Assembly: GCA_024529925.1 (NCBI GenBank)
Contig: JAFEUB010001797.1
Span: 496,001 to 560,000 of the forward strand
Direction of reading: 5' to 3'
Length of the DNA: 64,000 bases
Origin: Ophthalmolycus amberensis
Taxonomy: Eukaryota > Chordata > Actinopteri > Perciformes > Zoarcidae
Shown here: one piece after another, positions 44,901-55,442 of the stretch
How the letters are laid out: each line of letters starts with the position of its first letter
Numbering within the stretch: position 1 is the first letter of the stretch
Made by a program: the position numbers and the translations under genes
The notes under the pieces: generated by a model
Told to the model about the DNA's origin: nothing
The model's input: the letters and a program-made list of their open reading frames with translations, nothing else
Database searches by the model: none

Positions 44901-46559
44901 TTCTGCAAAAATACCCCCCCCCCAAAAAACATATTAAATACATTTTAAGATGCAAAATAGTTCACAACATTTTCTGCAAGCAAAACTTAAAAGCATATTG
45001 CTAATGGGTTGATGTGGTTTCTTTAATATGTTAGCTTTTTACAGTCACAATGTCTTTAATGACAATGTGAAAGGTCTGGCTCATAGTGATGAACTGGAAG
45101 AACCAGTTTTAACCTGAATCTCATCCTCTTTCCTAAGAAGTCCAGCAGCTGTACGTCACCTGCTCAGCATCAAAGGACAGCGAGAGACTGGCTGGTGAAG
45201 ACAGCGGAGCATTTACACGCTTGGCACGCGGAAGAATTTCCAGTTGGCTGCATTCTACAACCTCACAACCTCACCACTAGATGCCTCCCAAATCCTACAC
45301 ATTGCACCTATAAAATATCTAATTTAAAACTATTGGTCATGCAGAGGGAACTCTGCTAAATTCAAATTTAGCACATATTTTAAACACATTTTTCTGCGAT
45401 ATCTGCAATGACCTCAAATGGATCAGGTTATGATAGGTCGTAGGGCAGTGAGTCCCGCAACAGTTTTTGCACATTTTAGCAAATATCTGGTGACACATAT
45501 TAACACCTACCATCATGTTTGTACTCCATAAAACCAAAAGGATTGTTAAAATGTGAAAGCCGGTTCCACTCGCTCATGTTGGTTCTGTGCATAAACATGC
45601 GGACGTTGGGGAGGAAAGCCTTCTTGAAGCCTTCATCCTCAGAGTTTCGCAGAGACTCGGCACATGTCTGAGAATGTAAGATCAAATATTAAACTATGAA
45701 ATAAAGTAAAAATAAACAGAAAAAACACCTTTTCAATGTGTCTAAAACCATTGATCTAATGAAGCTGTTACAGAGGAAACATCAGGAAAAAAAGCGGAAC
45801 AAATCCAACAGATCGACAAATTTAAAAATGAAATTGATTGCTCTGAAACTTTAAGTGAAAAGCAAACACAAAACCCAAACAGCTCACGCCAAATACACAC
45901 AACTGAACACATAACTGTGCGGATTACCCCAGCAGCAACAAAGATAATACATTTGCTATGTTTCTGTCCTTTCTTGTCCTAACATGCTTACTGTCTGCCT
46001 GGGTGGAGCATCCTGGTTATAAATATCATCAAAATCCCACCGAGGAGCCTTCTTGAAGGATTTTCGGGAGAGGACGGGCATGGGAGTCTCAGGCACAGCG
46101 CCAGGTGTAGTGCGTCTCGTTTGATCACTTTTTACCTCTGCCCCGTTTGTTTTTGTGGAATCAGCTATTTTTGTCAAGTTTTCTTCTACTTCTCCGGACC
46201 CAACCATTTCCTCATCTACTTGTCTGGTTAGTCCTGAGAAAGTGCTCCATCTGATGTGGAAATTTGACAAAAGAGCAATAGATGATGAATAATACAAGTA
46301 TCAGCAAGACACAGGTTTAAGTGAATTAATGTATAGTACTGTACCTGGAAATGTACTGATACACACTTCAGTGGTAAAATAATGAGCTATACTTAACCAG
46401 ATAACAGTTTAAGAAATAAGATCCCGACTTTTTACCTTAACTCGTTGTAAATACAACTTACCCAATGCTTGATAAATGTCCAAATGTTAGAAAAATAAGT
46501 ACAGTACAAACTGAAATCACAAGCAGCAACGCAAAACCCCTGAAGGTTTGGATTGCCAT
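38737..46559 (-). CDS. st6galnac-like: ST6GALNAC1/2-like sialyltransferase, intact (unit 3)
   Basis: Reference copy of the array: nine exons, listed separately, make a 438-residue type II membrane protein with the layout described for unit 2. The anchor is uninterrupted (GFALLLVISVCTVLIFL). It differs from unit 2 in scattered residues, for example ERLHKTNVIL for EKLVKTNLIL after motif III and ERVTAGPYKNM for ETVTAGQFKNK in exon 6. Cys200 of motif L and Cys366 of motif S, which pair in the family, are both present, as are Asn228 (RMNGA) and the motif VS pair His401/Glu406. Thr205 and Asn384 depart from consensus. A reverse LTR-A lies 82 bp upstream of the start codon in the same orientation as the gene. 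Confidence 0.85.
39187..41324. mobile_element. 2.1-kb fold-back DNA element with 9-bp target duplication (intron 8)
   Basis: Flanked by GAGGTGTGG (39178-39186 and 41325-41333). Tips are CAGTGGTGGGCCGT and the inverse CAGTGTCGGGCCGT. Subterminal arms of about 170-240 bp (39650-39886 and 40619-40792) are inverted copies rich in CGCTCGCGAG motifs. A 9-bp duplication with long inverted repeats suggests a Mutator-like non-autonomous element, but no transposase is present to confirm. Units 1 and 2 have the empty site. Confidence 0.7.
41380..41479 (-). CDS. st6galnac-like: Unit 3 exon 8: sialylmotif S
   Basis: Residues 335-368. WSIVRPTNGAFTVFLALQT then CDT; the family form is RPTTGALLLLTALxxCD. Cys366 is the partner of Cys200. 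Confidence 0.9.
41609..41692 (-). CDS. st6galnac-like: Unit 3 exon 7
   Basis: Residues 307-335. PRNYYSGQYNETRFYVLHQD then FLRYVRNR; the last part corresponds to the HPDFLRYMKNRF segment before motif S. N-E-T here is a possible glycosylation site absent from unit 1 (S-E-T). Confidence 0.85.
42685..42788 (-). CDS. st6galnac-like: Unit 3 exon 6
   Basis: Residues 273-307. IPEGMRDFLWMEGLFKGE matches the EGxRDYxWLEALL segment between motifs L and S. Shows more amino-acid change against units 1 and 2 than neighbouring exons. Confidence 0.85.
42877..43015 (-). CDS. st6galnac-like: Unit 3 exon 5: end of motif L
   Basis: Completes R226 then MNGAAIKGYEEDVGNRTSVY, in line with the family RxNGAxIKGYExDVGTRTS. 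Donor GAG/GTACTC, phase 0. Confidence 0.9.
43036..43692. mobile_element. TIR DNA element, left end deleted (unit 3, intron 4)
   Basis: Matches the right part of the element at 20692-22864 with a deletion starting just after exon 5. The right terminus TTTGGTGTGAACACGGCA is intact. The nested MITE is absent. Confidence 0.5.
44317..44355. repeat. 16-bp stem hairpin (unit 3)
   Basis: Third unchanged copy of the inverted repeat at 7619-7657. Confidence 0.65.
44740..44902 (-). CDS. st6galnac-like: Unit 3 exon 4: sialylmotif L
   Basis: Residues 172-226. Motif L (CLRCAVVATGGILNG to EIDAHDYVFR) binds CMP-sialic acid in the family. The core is VATGG instead of VGNGG. Preceded by a Pro-rich linker. 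Confidence 0.9.
45511..45667 (-). CDS. st6galnac-like: Unit 3 exon 3: start of catalytic domain
   Basis: Begins TCAESLRNS, equivalent to the TTCPxSVR start of the ST6GALNAC1/2 catalytic domain. It contains FLPNVRMFM and MSEWNRLSHFNNPFGFME, both typical of the subfamily, and one N-M-S glycosylation site. Confidence 0.85.
45992..46250 (-). CDS. st6galnac-like: Unit 3 exon 2: stem region
   Basis: Acceptor ACATCAG, donor ACA/GTAAGC. Residues 33-119 are hydrophilic, with acidic (VDEEMVGSGEVEEN) and Thr-rich parts, and end WDFDDIYNQDAPPRQT. Low complexity fits a Golgi stem. A further small exon between exons 1 and 2 cannot be ruled out. Confidence 0.75.
46462..46559 (-). CDS. st6galnac-like: Unit 3 exon 1: start codon and signal anchor
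   Basis: ATG at 46559-46557. Residues 1-32 are MAIQTFRGF plus a hydrophobic run, then FGHLSSI and a split Gly codon before GTAAGT. The start is chosen because it is the only Met before the anchor and the phase fits exon 2. Confidence 0.75.
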
Positions 46560-46749
46560 CCCTAAAGCTGAGAACTAATGTTTGGTTAAATACATCTGAC
46601 CTGAAGGTTAGGATACAAACAAGGCAACAGCTCTTCGTCACTAGCCCCGGGCACACCTACCTGTCACGTCAGTTATGGTAGCTTCCTCTTTTGGATCCGT
46701 GCTCTTGGTAAATTGCCAGGTTTGGTTTTAACGGCTTGGATTACTTATA

Positions 46750-49099
46750 ATAATAATAATAATGTATTTTATTTGTAACGCACTTTTCATTTTTTATAAA
46801 AAAAATCTCAGAGTGCCACAGAGCCAGTACATAGTAAAAACATAGTAAAAAGCATAGTTAAAACATAAAAAAAAAACTATAATAAAATAAAAAATAAAAA
46901 ATAAAAACCAGTGAATGAACAGAAACACAAAAGAAATAACTGACAGTGACTTAGGTCAGAAAGGCTTTCCTGAATAAAAAGGTTTTTAGGCCAGTCTTAA
47001 AAGAGACCAGTGTCTGTGTTGCCCTTAGGTGGTCAGGGAGACTGTTCCATAGGCGTGGAGCTACCGAGCCAAAGGCCCGGTCGCCCATGGTGCGGAGCTT
47101 GGTGCTGGGGACCCGGAGGAGCGAGCTGTTTGATGATCTGAGGGTGCGGGTGGAGATTTGGGGAGTGATGAGGTCTTGTAGGTAGGGAGGTGCATGTCCA
47201 TTGATGCATTTATGTGTGAGTAGTAGGACTTTGTAGTCAATCCGGAATGAGACAGGGAGCCAGTGTAGGGAGTGCAGAATGGGTGTTATGTGCTCATACT
47301 TCCGGACTCTCATCAGGATCCTGGTAGCGCTGTTTTGGATGTATTGCAGCTTCTGGATGTTTTTGGCAGTGATCCCAGTGAATAGTGCGTTGCAGTAGTC
47401 CAGTCTTGAGGATATAAAGGCGTGGACGAGCTTCTCTGCATCTGACAGGGTTAAAGTGGGGCGGAGTTTGGAGATGTTTTTGAGATGATAAAACGAGGTT
47501 TTGCACAGGTGTTTTATATGGTCATTAAAGGACAGGTGTGAGTCAAACCTAACTCCCAGATTAGTGACTGTGGAGGCGAGGGGGATGACCTGACCGTCGA
47601 AGGTGAGATGAGTTATGGAGGATGACTGAACCTGGTGTGGAGTGCCAACAAGGAGGGCTTCGGTTTTACTACTGTTTAACTGGAGAAAGTTGTTGCTCAT
47701 CCACGCCTTTATCTCCCCAAGACAGGAGGTGAGACATGACATGGCTGCAGAGGGGCTTGGGGCAGTTTTGATGTAGAGCTGTGTATCATCAGCATAACAG
47801 TGGAAAGACATCCTATGTCTGCTGATGACATGACCGAGGGGGAGCATGTAAATAATGAAGAGGATGGGGCCGAGGACCGACCCTTGCGGAACACCACAGG
47901 AGACAGGGAGCAGTCTGGACTTGTAACTTCCCAGTGACACATATTCAGTTCTGCCTGAAAGGTAGGACTGAAACCACTTGAGTGCAGAGTCTGATAGTCC
48001 AATGGTGGTATGGAGGCGCTGTAGGAGGATAGTGTGATCCACTGTGTCAAATGCAGCAGTCAGGTCCAGGAGGATGAGGAGTGAGGGTGATCCTGCATCG
48101 GCTGTCATCAGCAGGTCATTCGTCACTCTGAGCAAAGCTGTTTCAGTGCTGTGGGCTGAACGAAATCCTGACTGAAATTTTTCAAACAAGTTGTTGTGTT
48201 TGAGGTGGTCCTGAAGTTGAGAAGCAACTACCTTCTCTAACACTTTGGACAGGAAGGCGAGGTTGGAGATAGGCCTGTAGTTGGCTAGAACCTCCGGGTC
48301 CAGGGTGGGCTTCTTGAGAAGGGGACGGATGACAGCAACCTTAAGTGCAGGTGGGACACAGCCAGACTGAAGGGAAAGGTTAACAACTTTGGTGATCAAA
48401 GGACTGAGAGTGGGGATATGTGATTTGAGCAGAGCAGTAGGAATGGGGTCCAGGGTACAGGTACAGGGTTTCATTTTTCTGAGGATTTCCTCAACATGGC
48501 TCTCCTGAACCTCAGCAAGATGTAGAGGAGACAGCACACTCGCAGATACGGTGTTGGTATCAGAGGGAAGCAAAGATGGAGAGCTGGACATCAGAGAGCG
48601 AATGTTGTTTACCTTGGATCTGAAAGAGTCAATGAAGCTGTTGCATTGCGCCTCTGTAGCCTCAGTTGAAGAGGATGGTTGTGGTTTCAGGAGATGGTTT
48701 ATGGTTGAAAAAAGCTGTTTAGAGTTGCCAGGGTTTTTATTGATTAAGGTGGAATAGTACTGTGAGCGAGCATCTTTAAGGGATTTGGAGTAGGCCCTTT
48801 GATGCTCACGGAAAGCCTGTTTGTGGACAGTGAGCCCAGAGTGTCTGCAGCGCCGTTCCAGAACACGCCCAGCTGTTTTTATTTTCCGCAGCTCATGTGT
48901 GAACCATGGAGCGGAGCGTGAGAAAATTACCTCACGTGACTTGACAGGGGCATGGAGATCAAAAACACTGCTCAGGGATGTATTATAGTGTTCCACTAAT
49001 TCATCCATTGATGCAGAGGCTGGGCAGGTGATGAGCTGGAGATCCGTTGTCATTGTGGCTGAGTCAATGTTTTTCCAGTTCCGGAAAGACATTTGACGT
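46750..49099 (-). mobile_element. 5'-truncated L2-clade LINE
   Basis: 2350 bp between TTATA duplications (46745-46749 and 49100-49104), within the reverse LTR-A. The 3' end (low coordinate) has the typical short (ATT)n tail after an AATAAA-like signal. The endonuclease domain and 5' end are missing. Confidence 0.85.
46951..49092 (-). CDS. L2 LINE ORF2 fragment with open reverse transcriptase
   Basis: 713 codons without a stop, starting at the truncation. RT blocks in order: VIRPLLKKPTLDPEVLANYR, SGFRSAHSTETALLRV, LILLDLTAAFDTVDH, GVPQGSVLGPILFIIYM, and the catalytic CYADDTQLY. The C-terminal SSRLDYCNALFTG to SFKTGLKTFLFRKAFL region is of L2/CR1 type. The RT is intact in sequence, but with no endonuclease and no promoter the copy cannot retrotranspose. 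Confidence 0.85.
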   Translation of the reverse strand: MSFRNWKNIDSATMTTDLQLITCPASASMDELVEHYNTSLSSVFDLHAPVKSREVIFSRSAPWFTHELRKIKTAGRVLERRCRHSGLTVHKQAFREHQRAYSKSLKDARSQYYSTLINKNPGNSKQLFSTINHLLKPQPSSSTEATEAQCNSFIDSFRSKVNNIRSLMSSSPSLLPSDTNTVSASVLSPLHLAEVQESHVEEILRKMKPCTCTLDPIPTALLKSHIPTLSPLITKVVNLSLQSGCVPPALKVAVIRPLLKKPTLDPEVLANYRPISNLAFLSKVLEKVVASQLQDHLKHNNLFEKFQSGFRSAHSTETALLRVTNDLLMTADAGSPSLLILLDLTAAFDTVDHTILLQRLHTTIGLSDSALKWFQSYLSGRTEYVSLGSYKSRLLPVSCGVPQGSVLGPILFIIYMLPLGHVISRHRMSFHCYADDTQLYIKTAPSPSAAMSCLTSCLGEIKAWMSNNFLQLNSSKTEALLVGTPHQVQSSSITHLTFDGQVIPLASTVTNLGVRFDSHLSFNDHIKHLCKTSFYHLKNISKLRPTLTLSDAEKLVHAFISSRLDYCNALFTGITAKNIQKLQYIQNSATRILMRVRKYEHITPILHSLHWLPVSFRIDYKVLLLTHKCINGHAPPYLQDLITPQISTRTLRSSNSSLLRVPSTKLRTMGDRAFGSVAPRLWNSLPDHLRATQTLVSFKTGLKTFLFRKAFLT

Positions 49100-49611
49100 T
49101 TATAAAGCCGTAAGGGATTGTTAAGTGGATATTAGGATAACCATTCAGAACTCAGTTGTTAGACATACATAGATTTAACTTTTTACTATCATGAGGAACA
49201 TTTACTACGTAAGCAAAATTAATGCAATTGAGAACTTTACTTTAAATGCAGGTTAGATATTTATTGCAAAATATATTTAGCAAGGGCAAAGCTTCAGCTC
49301 ACATAAAATAATAATACTACACATGATTTCTTACTTTCAATTCTTTGGTTATACTCATGGTTAGAGGTTGGAGCTGGCTTTGGGTGCGGTGAAAAGTTCT
49401 TTTTTGGAGTTGTCAGGGGCGAGGGTCTGGCCAGACCCTCCTCACTCCTGCCTGCTCGGCAAACGACGTCTGTTCAGCGATCTTTGATCTTGTTAAAGTT
49501 GAGCAGGGAGGATAGGTGGTTCTTCGTCTTTCAATCTTTGCTCATAGAAGGGCCGTCTTCTTCTTTCGTCTTTTCTCGTCTTTCTTCCTTCTCACTTGGA
49601 TTTCCCCTCTT

Positions 49612-49845
49612 GGTTGGATCGTCCTTCTCACTGTGGATTCTTCCTTCTTGGTTGGATCGTCCTTCTCACTGTGGATTCTTCCTTCTTGGTTGGATTTCCC
49701 CTCTTGGTTGGATCGTCCTTCTCACTGTGGATTCTTCCTTCTTGGTTGGATCGTCCTTCTCACTGTGGATTCTTCCTTCTCGGTGGGATCGTCCTTCTCA
49801 CTGTGGATTCTTCCTTCTTGGTTGGATCGTCCTTCTCGGTTGGTT
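49612..49845 (-). repeat. 38-bp tandem repeats in reverse LTR-A
   Basis: GGTTGGATCGTCCTTCTCAC with TGTGGATTCTTCCTTCTT repeats about six times, some units shortened. It occupies the place of the 82-bp array of the ERV LTRs and shares its GAAGGACGATCC modules, but the array has evolved separately. Long plus-strand frames across it are artefacts. Confidence 0.7.
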
Positions 49846-49924
49846 TTCGGTCTTGCTTCTGTCGTCTTTGTTCACAAAGGGCCGTCTTCTTCTTTTCTTC
49901 TTTCTTTTCTTCATTCTTGAGCAG

Positions 49925-50359
49925 TGTTGGGAATCTAATGGAGCGTGTTTGGGTTATCAGCATTTAAGAAACTGAATTCTTGACATCAATAGAATTATTA
50001 ATGTATGTAACAATTATTAATGATTATTAATAACAACGGGGCACCACCCTGCGAACAGGGACCAATAACCAAACGATAAAACTAAGTCTCATAATTAGTG
50101 GTCACTCATAATGTCAATAGTCTGCGTATGACTATGCATTCAGTGACAGTGAAGGGTTGCAGTTCGTACACTGGCTACTACATACAATTTCATTACAGTA
50201 TATATATATAAGTAATCACAGACGACTGCTCCTTAAAGTATAACAGGGTTTATTAAATCAGAATAATAAATGATCAGATCAATTAATATTGCAACCAACA
50301 AACGTTATCATACAATTTTATATGCCTAATACCTAAAGAAAAGAATAAAATGGGTGAGG

Positions 50360-50392
<33 letters not shown>

Positions 50393-51997
50393 GGTGTGTG
50401 TGTGGAGAGGAAGGGGTGTCTTGAAATTACAGTCGAAAACTACAAAGATGGCGGAGTCGAATGACGTAGCCAAACTAGCAGAGGGGGGTGAGACTGTAGG
50501 TAATGACGTGTGTGACAAAGGAGGGGCCTTAAGATACTACAGCTAAACTACCACCAGATGGCGGGGTCGAGTGACTCGGCCAAAATGGCGGTGGTGGTGC
50601 TGTATGTAATCACGTGTGCCGATGCACACGCGTGTTGTGAGGCGATCGTTTGAACGGGGTTTCCCCCAGGGGCAGACTATGTGCGTGTGAGTTAGGGGAG
50701 AGACAAGAAAGAGAGCAAAGGTGGGGGTCATGAATCAAACTTCTGCGTGCGGTCCGCATTGTAGTGAGAATGGGGATCGCTGGCCGTATCGTACACAAAG
50801 TGCCGTTGTCGGTAGAACTGCCGGCAGTTATGTACGATAGCCGAGATTCCACACTTCATTCACAGAGCTGATTTAATGAGGAGAGAATACCACACGAAGT
50901 GTAATAAAACAAATGAAAATAAATCAAAAATAAATCCCAAGCAAACAGTCATAGCAGTTAATACACAATGCAACGGAGGTTCTCTGGTCCGTAACGATTG
51001 CGCAATACCTCGATATCACGCGACAGTAACTTAAACACACAAAAACACGGGAATATCAACATATAAATGAATGGCCTGAATTAAATTTAAGTTAATTTAA
51101 GTTAAGCTATGCCCAGATACCATGAACCTTACTTTTAGATGCTTTTCGTTGCAACGTTGTAGAGCGTTTGTGGCAGGATCTGTCCTTTTTCCTCCAGAAG
51201 GAAAAGGGGGGGGGGGGGTTGCTTGCAACGCGGCCTTGCAGTGGGCGCTGTGTGTCGCACAGCTTTTGCTGGTGCGGCTTCGGTCCGTTGGCGTGGCTCT
51301 GGAGCAAACGCAGGTCCGATCTGTACTCGCTGCAGGGAGGACAGTTAACTTCGGATGAGACGCGACGTGGTCCGTGCGTCTTATCGGGAATCATCGGTGG
51401 AGGATTGAGGCTTCGTCGTCTTTCCTCCTGCCGGCATGTGTGCACAAAAAGAAAAAGGAGCGGAGACGGGTCTCGTTGGAGGGATCCGTCTCAGCGGGGT
51501 AAGGGAGCCTTACTCAAAGTGGAGCACTGTCTGTTTCGTCCAGCGAAATGGCTCGTGACCTGTCAGGGTTTGAGGAGGGGAGAAGGCCGTTGCTTCCTCG
51601 TGGCCAGCGTCGCTAGCGTGGCGCTGGAGGGGGAAAGCTGAATCTTCTGTAGCCTGGACGAGGGTCCGAGCGAAGAGAGCGTTTGCGTGCCTCCTTCAAC
51701 CCCGGAGGGATCGGTGGAAAAAGCGTTGAGATGTGAGTTGCCGGCAGTTTTGTAGAACAGTGGTTGAACCACAAGGGTCCTGGGGTCTCTTGGCCCTCGG
51801 CCAATGAGATTGCAGCGGTGCATTCAGGTGACCATGGTTTTTTGGGGGGGGAAATTCACACCCTAGTGTGAAATTCCTTCCAGAGGAGGTTTGCTCTCAT
51901 CAAACCACAATCAGGATGAAACCTTTGCTTGCAAAAGCGAAGGCCTGATTCTCTTTGTTCAGACCACATGTTGAAGCCATCTGGTCAGACCCCAACA
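49925..51997 (-). mobile_element. Solo LTR of second retroviral family (LTR-B)
   Basis: 2073 bp, ends TGTTGGG...CCCCAACA, flanked by the 4-bp duplication GCAG (49921-49924, 51998-52001), inserted inside LTR-A. On the minus strand an AATAAA is followed by CCCTGTTATAC near 50245, which suggests that orientation. It includes a TG microsatellite, a poly-G run and no credible gene. Confidence 0.75.
50359..50404. repeat. (TG)n microsatellite
   Basis: About 46 bp of TG repeats with a few interruptions, inside LTR-B. Length is likely to vary. Confidence 0.85.
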
Positions 51998-52245
51998 GCA
52001 GAGACGAAGTCCACCGCTGCGTCTGTAGAGCGAAGTCCAGGGTCCTCTCAGGTGGAGCACTCGAATGGCTCTTACGACGTTATCCTCCCGTCTGTTAGCG
52101 TGTCACTTCTTTTATAACACCTTTGGGTTATCTTGACCCCCCTCCTTTCTCACTCGGCACCTGATCCATTCTTCGTCATTATGTGTGTGTGCTTATGTTG
52201 TGGACGTGTGGAAATCACCTTGCCTCCCGTAGGCCTGATTTTGCA

Positions 52246-52857
52246 AGCCATCTGGTCAGACCCCAACATCCCCCCTTTGGTCTGAAGAGCGAGGTGTTGG
52301 CTTCGGTCTTTAGAGCAAACCAAGGGCTGGCACGTGCATCCATGTGGTGGGGAAACCTGAAGAGGTGAGACAGTCCAAGTATTCCTGAGACCAAAAGCAG
52401 TGGTTAAAACAGGCAGTGTTCAGTGTTCATAGAGTTCAAGGTTCATAGTGGTCAAGTTCATGGTGTTCAAGTTCAGAGTTCATTGGCATCTGGGCAGATG
52501 ACTAAGGTGGCATCTGGGCAGATGACTTTAACTACTTCTACCTACATCTACTATCATACACAATTCAAATCATAGGTGAGCAAAACATTATTCCCAAATA
52601 ATTCAATCGCTATTATGATGTTGTGATAATCTAGCATTGCGGCATAGTGTCAAAGAAAGTAACAACCCAAATAAAACAAAACAAAACACAAAAGAGAGAG
52701 AAGGAAAGAATAGAAAGACAAGAAGCAGGTGAGGGGCAAACAGTGGTTACTGGTTCCACTCCTAGACAGGACTGGAGTCCGTCGGCGGAGCAGTCGTAGG
52801 TTGGCTACGTGGTGTTATGAATAGGAGGGAATCCAGTTAGTCTGTCGCTTAGACTTT
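52246..52857. other. Replacement segment inside LTR-A
   Basis: Begins with AGCCATCTGGTCAGACCCCA, a repeat of the LTR-B end at 51977-51995, then sequence without a counterpart in unit 1. It contains GTTCAAGTTCA and GCATCTGGGCAGATGACT duplications. Possibly another LTR-B piece with neighbouring retroviral sequence. No gene. Confidence 0.4.
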
Positions 52858-52927
52858 AACCTAATTTACAGGCCTACCATGTATTCCTCTTTTAAGGCTG
52901 GTCCTGGGATCTCAACTCTTTTTGACA

Positions 52928-53652
52928 CTTGATAAGGACATTTAGAATTAAGGACATGAAAAGAGTTAACATCAAAAAACAATACATGATTTTCTCTGAC
53001 CAACTGGATGAGTTTCAGTCGATACAAAAGCATCTTTAGCACAATAGAAGGGAGGCAGAGTGCAAAAGTAACTTTTCAGGATTTCAGGTAAATGTTAAAC
53101 TTCACAGTATCAGGTGATCCAATGTCACACAATGCCACTTTAGTGACCACAGAAGTGCAGTGTCATGAACTTGGACAGATGACAATTCCAATAATATGCT
53201 CGACGTGTCTGAACAGAATGATATTCACATAGAGTCTGAGACGAAGCAACGACTGCCTGCAGCCCGTTGATGAGCGTGATACTTCTTTATTAAACAGTTT
53301 GAACACTTAAAACTAAATAGAGAAAATATTCAAGCTTACGCTTTATATTTGACCCTTTTCAATGCCTGAATTACTTCATAAATACCAAAAATAACGTTAA
53401 TATTTACAATCATTCAATGTTATCAATGTAATTAATTGCTGGAAATTTAGGGTGGATTTTCAACGATATCTTACAGTATTTCATAATCACGGTAACATAC
53501 AGTTAAATGTTCATCCCTCGCATGTAAATGAACAGTTAATGCTGTAAATTAACAGCTAATGCCGTCAATTAACCATAACAGCAGACTACTGTAATTTATC
53601 AGCATGATACTGTGAGCATTTATGTCTAACTCTGCTGTATTTCCCTCAGTAG
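52928..53652. other. Spacer, no gene
   Basis: Almost identical to 11749-12473. Confidence 0.5.
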
Positions 53653-54294
53653 TGTCCTCCTACGAGTCCCGCCCTCTGCCGCGCCTCTCTCTGTAGGCAC
53701 AGCTGTGCCTCATCTCCTGTGATCACCTCCAGCTGACATAAATACTCCTGTCACGCTCATCCCAGTTGTCAGTCCGTCCGTTTACCTACCTGGTATTCCG
53801 ACCCGTGAGTAGTCCGTTTGTTCACTCTCTGAAGATCCGCTACTAACGATCCGTTTTGTTTTTTCAACTTGCCTGCCATCCAGTGTCGAGCCTCGGGTTT
53901 TCACCTGTACGAAGAAGCCTTCCAGTTAGTTCCTCGGAGATCAACTGTGTAGTCTTGGCGTTCCTGTGTCGAGCCTCGGGTATCACACAGATGTTCCAGC
54001 CTACCTGCCAGCCGCGGACGAGGACCTGCCACCTCCCGGCTAGGATCCGAGCGGAGCGCGAGGATGCGCCTCCGTATTGACGTTTGACAGTTTTCCTGTC
54101 GGCTTCGTCTGCCGCTGAGTAGGATTAGCCACTTTCCGACTTAGAACCGTGCGGAGGCATGGAGACGCCTCCTATTGACTTTGGCCATTTCCTGTCTTTT
54201 CCCTTGACTGAGAAAAATAAATGACCTTGGTTTTGAAATAGAACTCTGCTGTCTGAGTCTGCATTTGGGTCCGTGAACACACCACATCATAACA
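53653..54294 (+). mobile_element. Probable 5' LTR/leader of Ty3/Gypsy element 2
   Basis: Same as 12474-13115, with the same uncertain borders. Confidence 0.45.
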
Positions 54295-54313
54295 GAACGG
54301 ACTGACCATAACT

Positions 54314-55402
54314 ATGGACCCAGCAGCCGCAGCAGGATCTCCACCTGCAGATCCCCTGCAGGTGGCGATCACAAACCAAGGAGTTCTTCTGGGACAGCAA
54401 CACCATCTCCTACATGAGATGCGGGGATCTCAGCAAGCCATCGGGTCTCAGGTGGCTGAGATCGGCAGCATGGTGCAGGGACTCGCAACGCCCCGCCCCT
54501 CCCCCCTGGATTCAACGGCAGGGGACGTGCAACTGGTCCGTGAGTCATCTGTTCCATCTTCTGAACCTTTCCACGGAGACATGAGGGCATGTAGAGGTTT
54601 CCTGCTCCAGACGACGTTTGTGTTTAACCAACAGCCCCCCACGTTTGCATCGGACAGTTCAAGGATTGCCTATCTGACCGGGTTGCTACATGGCCGTGCT
54701 CTCGACTGGGCCCAGGCCTGGTTCACCCAGAACCCGTTGGATACGGTTTCTTTTGGACAGTACCTGGAGGCGTTTAGGAGAGCTTTCGACCACCCTACAT
54801 ATTCTCAGGACGCTGTTCAGAACCTCCTCCGCCTCCGTCAGGGCTCTGCTAGCGCTGCTGAACATTCCATTGACTTTCGCATCCTGGCTGCAGAGTCTGG
54901 TTGGGAGGAGAGGGTGCTACAGGGTTTTTTTCTCAGCAGCCTGTCGGAGGAATTAAAGGACAAGCTTGCTGTTCTGGAGGAGGCGAAGACACTGGAAGAC
55001 CTGATCGCTCTCACCATCCGACTGGATACTCGGATGCAGGAACGTCGGAGAGAGCGTAACTACAGGTTCCCGGCTCCGGTTCGTCAGCCAGTAACCACTT
55101 CCGGTCACCGGGCCCCAGCTCCCCCCGCCACCGCAGCCCAGGCCACCAGCACTCGCCCGCTCCGGCACCTTCTCCCGAGGATCGGGATGAACCCATGCAG
55201 TTGGGACGGTTCCATCTGTCTCAGGGAGAGAGGGAGCGATGAATCCGTTCATGACCCTGCCTCTACTGCGGCGAGCCGGGTCACCGTATCCCTGTCTGTC
55301 CGGTGCGACCAAAAGAGAGGGCTCGCCAGTAAGAGTGGGAATACTGGCGAGCGACTCCACCCGACTTCCCCGTTCCAAGTCCCATCTCACACTACCAGCT
55401 AA
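54314..55402 (+). pseudogene. gag: Ty3/Gypsy Gag, frameshifted (element 2)
   Basis: Differs from the first copy at very few codons (LATPRPS for LAQPRPS, DLIALT for DLITLT) and carries the same frame break before the CCHC knuckle. Confidence 0.8.
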
Positions 55403-55442
55403 GTTATGCCTGCCGTCCGGTGCTCTACCAGTCTTAGCCCTC

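Larger units (their letters stand above)
46642..52927 (-). mobile_element. Reverse-oriented LTR-A, split by a LINE and a second LTR
   Basis: Read on the minus strand, pieces at 52858-52927, 51998-52245, 49105-49924 and 46642-46744 line up with successive parts of the 27020-29206 LTR, from TGTCAAAAAGAG to the CCCGGGGCTA near its end. The last 150 bp or so of U5 are missing. An L2 LINE (46750-49099) and a solo LTR (49925-51997) interrupt it, and 52246-52857 is replaced by other sequence. Its U5 end points at the sialyltransferase start codon 82 bp away. Confidence 0.7.

Noticed and set aside
49484..49975. 163-codon plus-strand frame rich in SHCGFFLLG repeats
   Set aside because: Three frames are open at once across a 38-bp tandem repeat, which is an artefact of the repeat.
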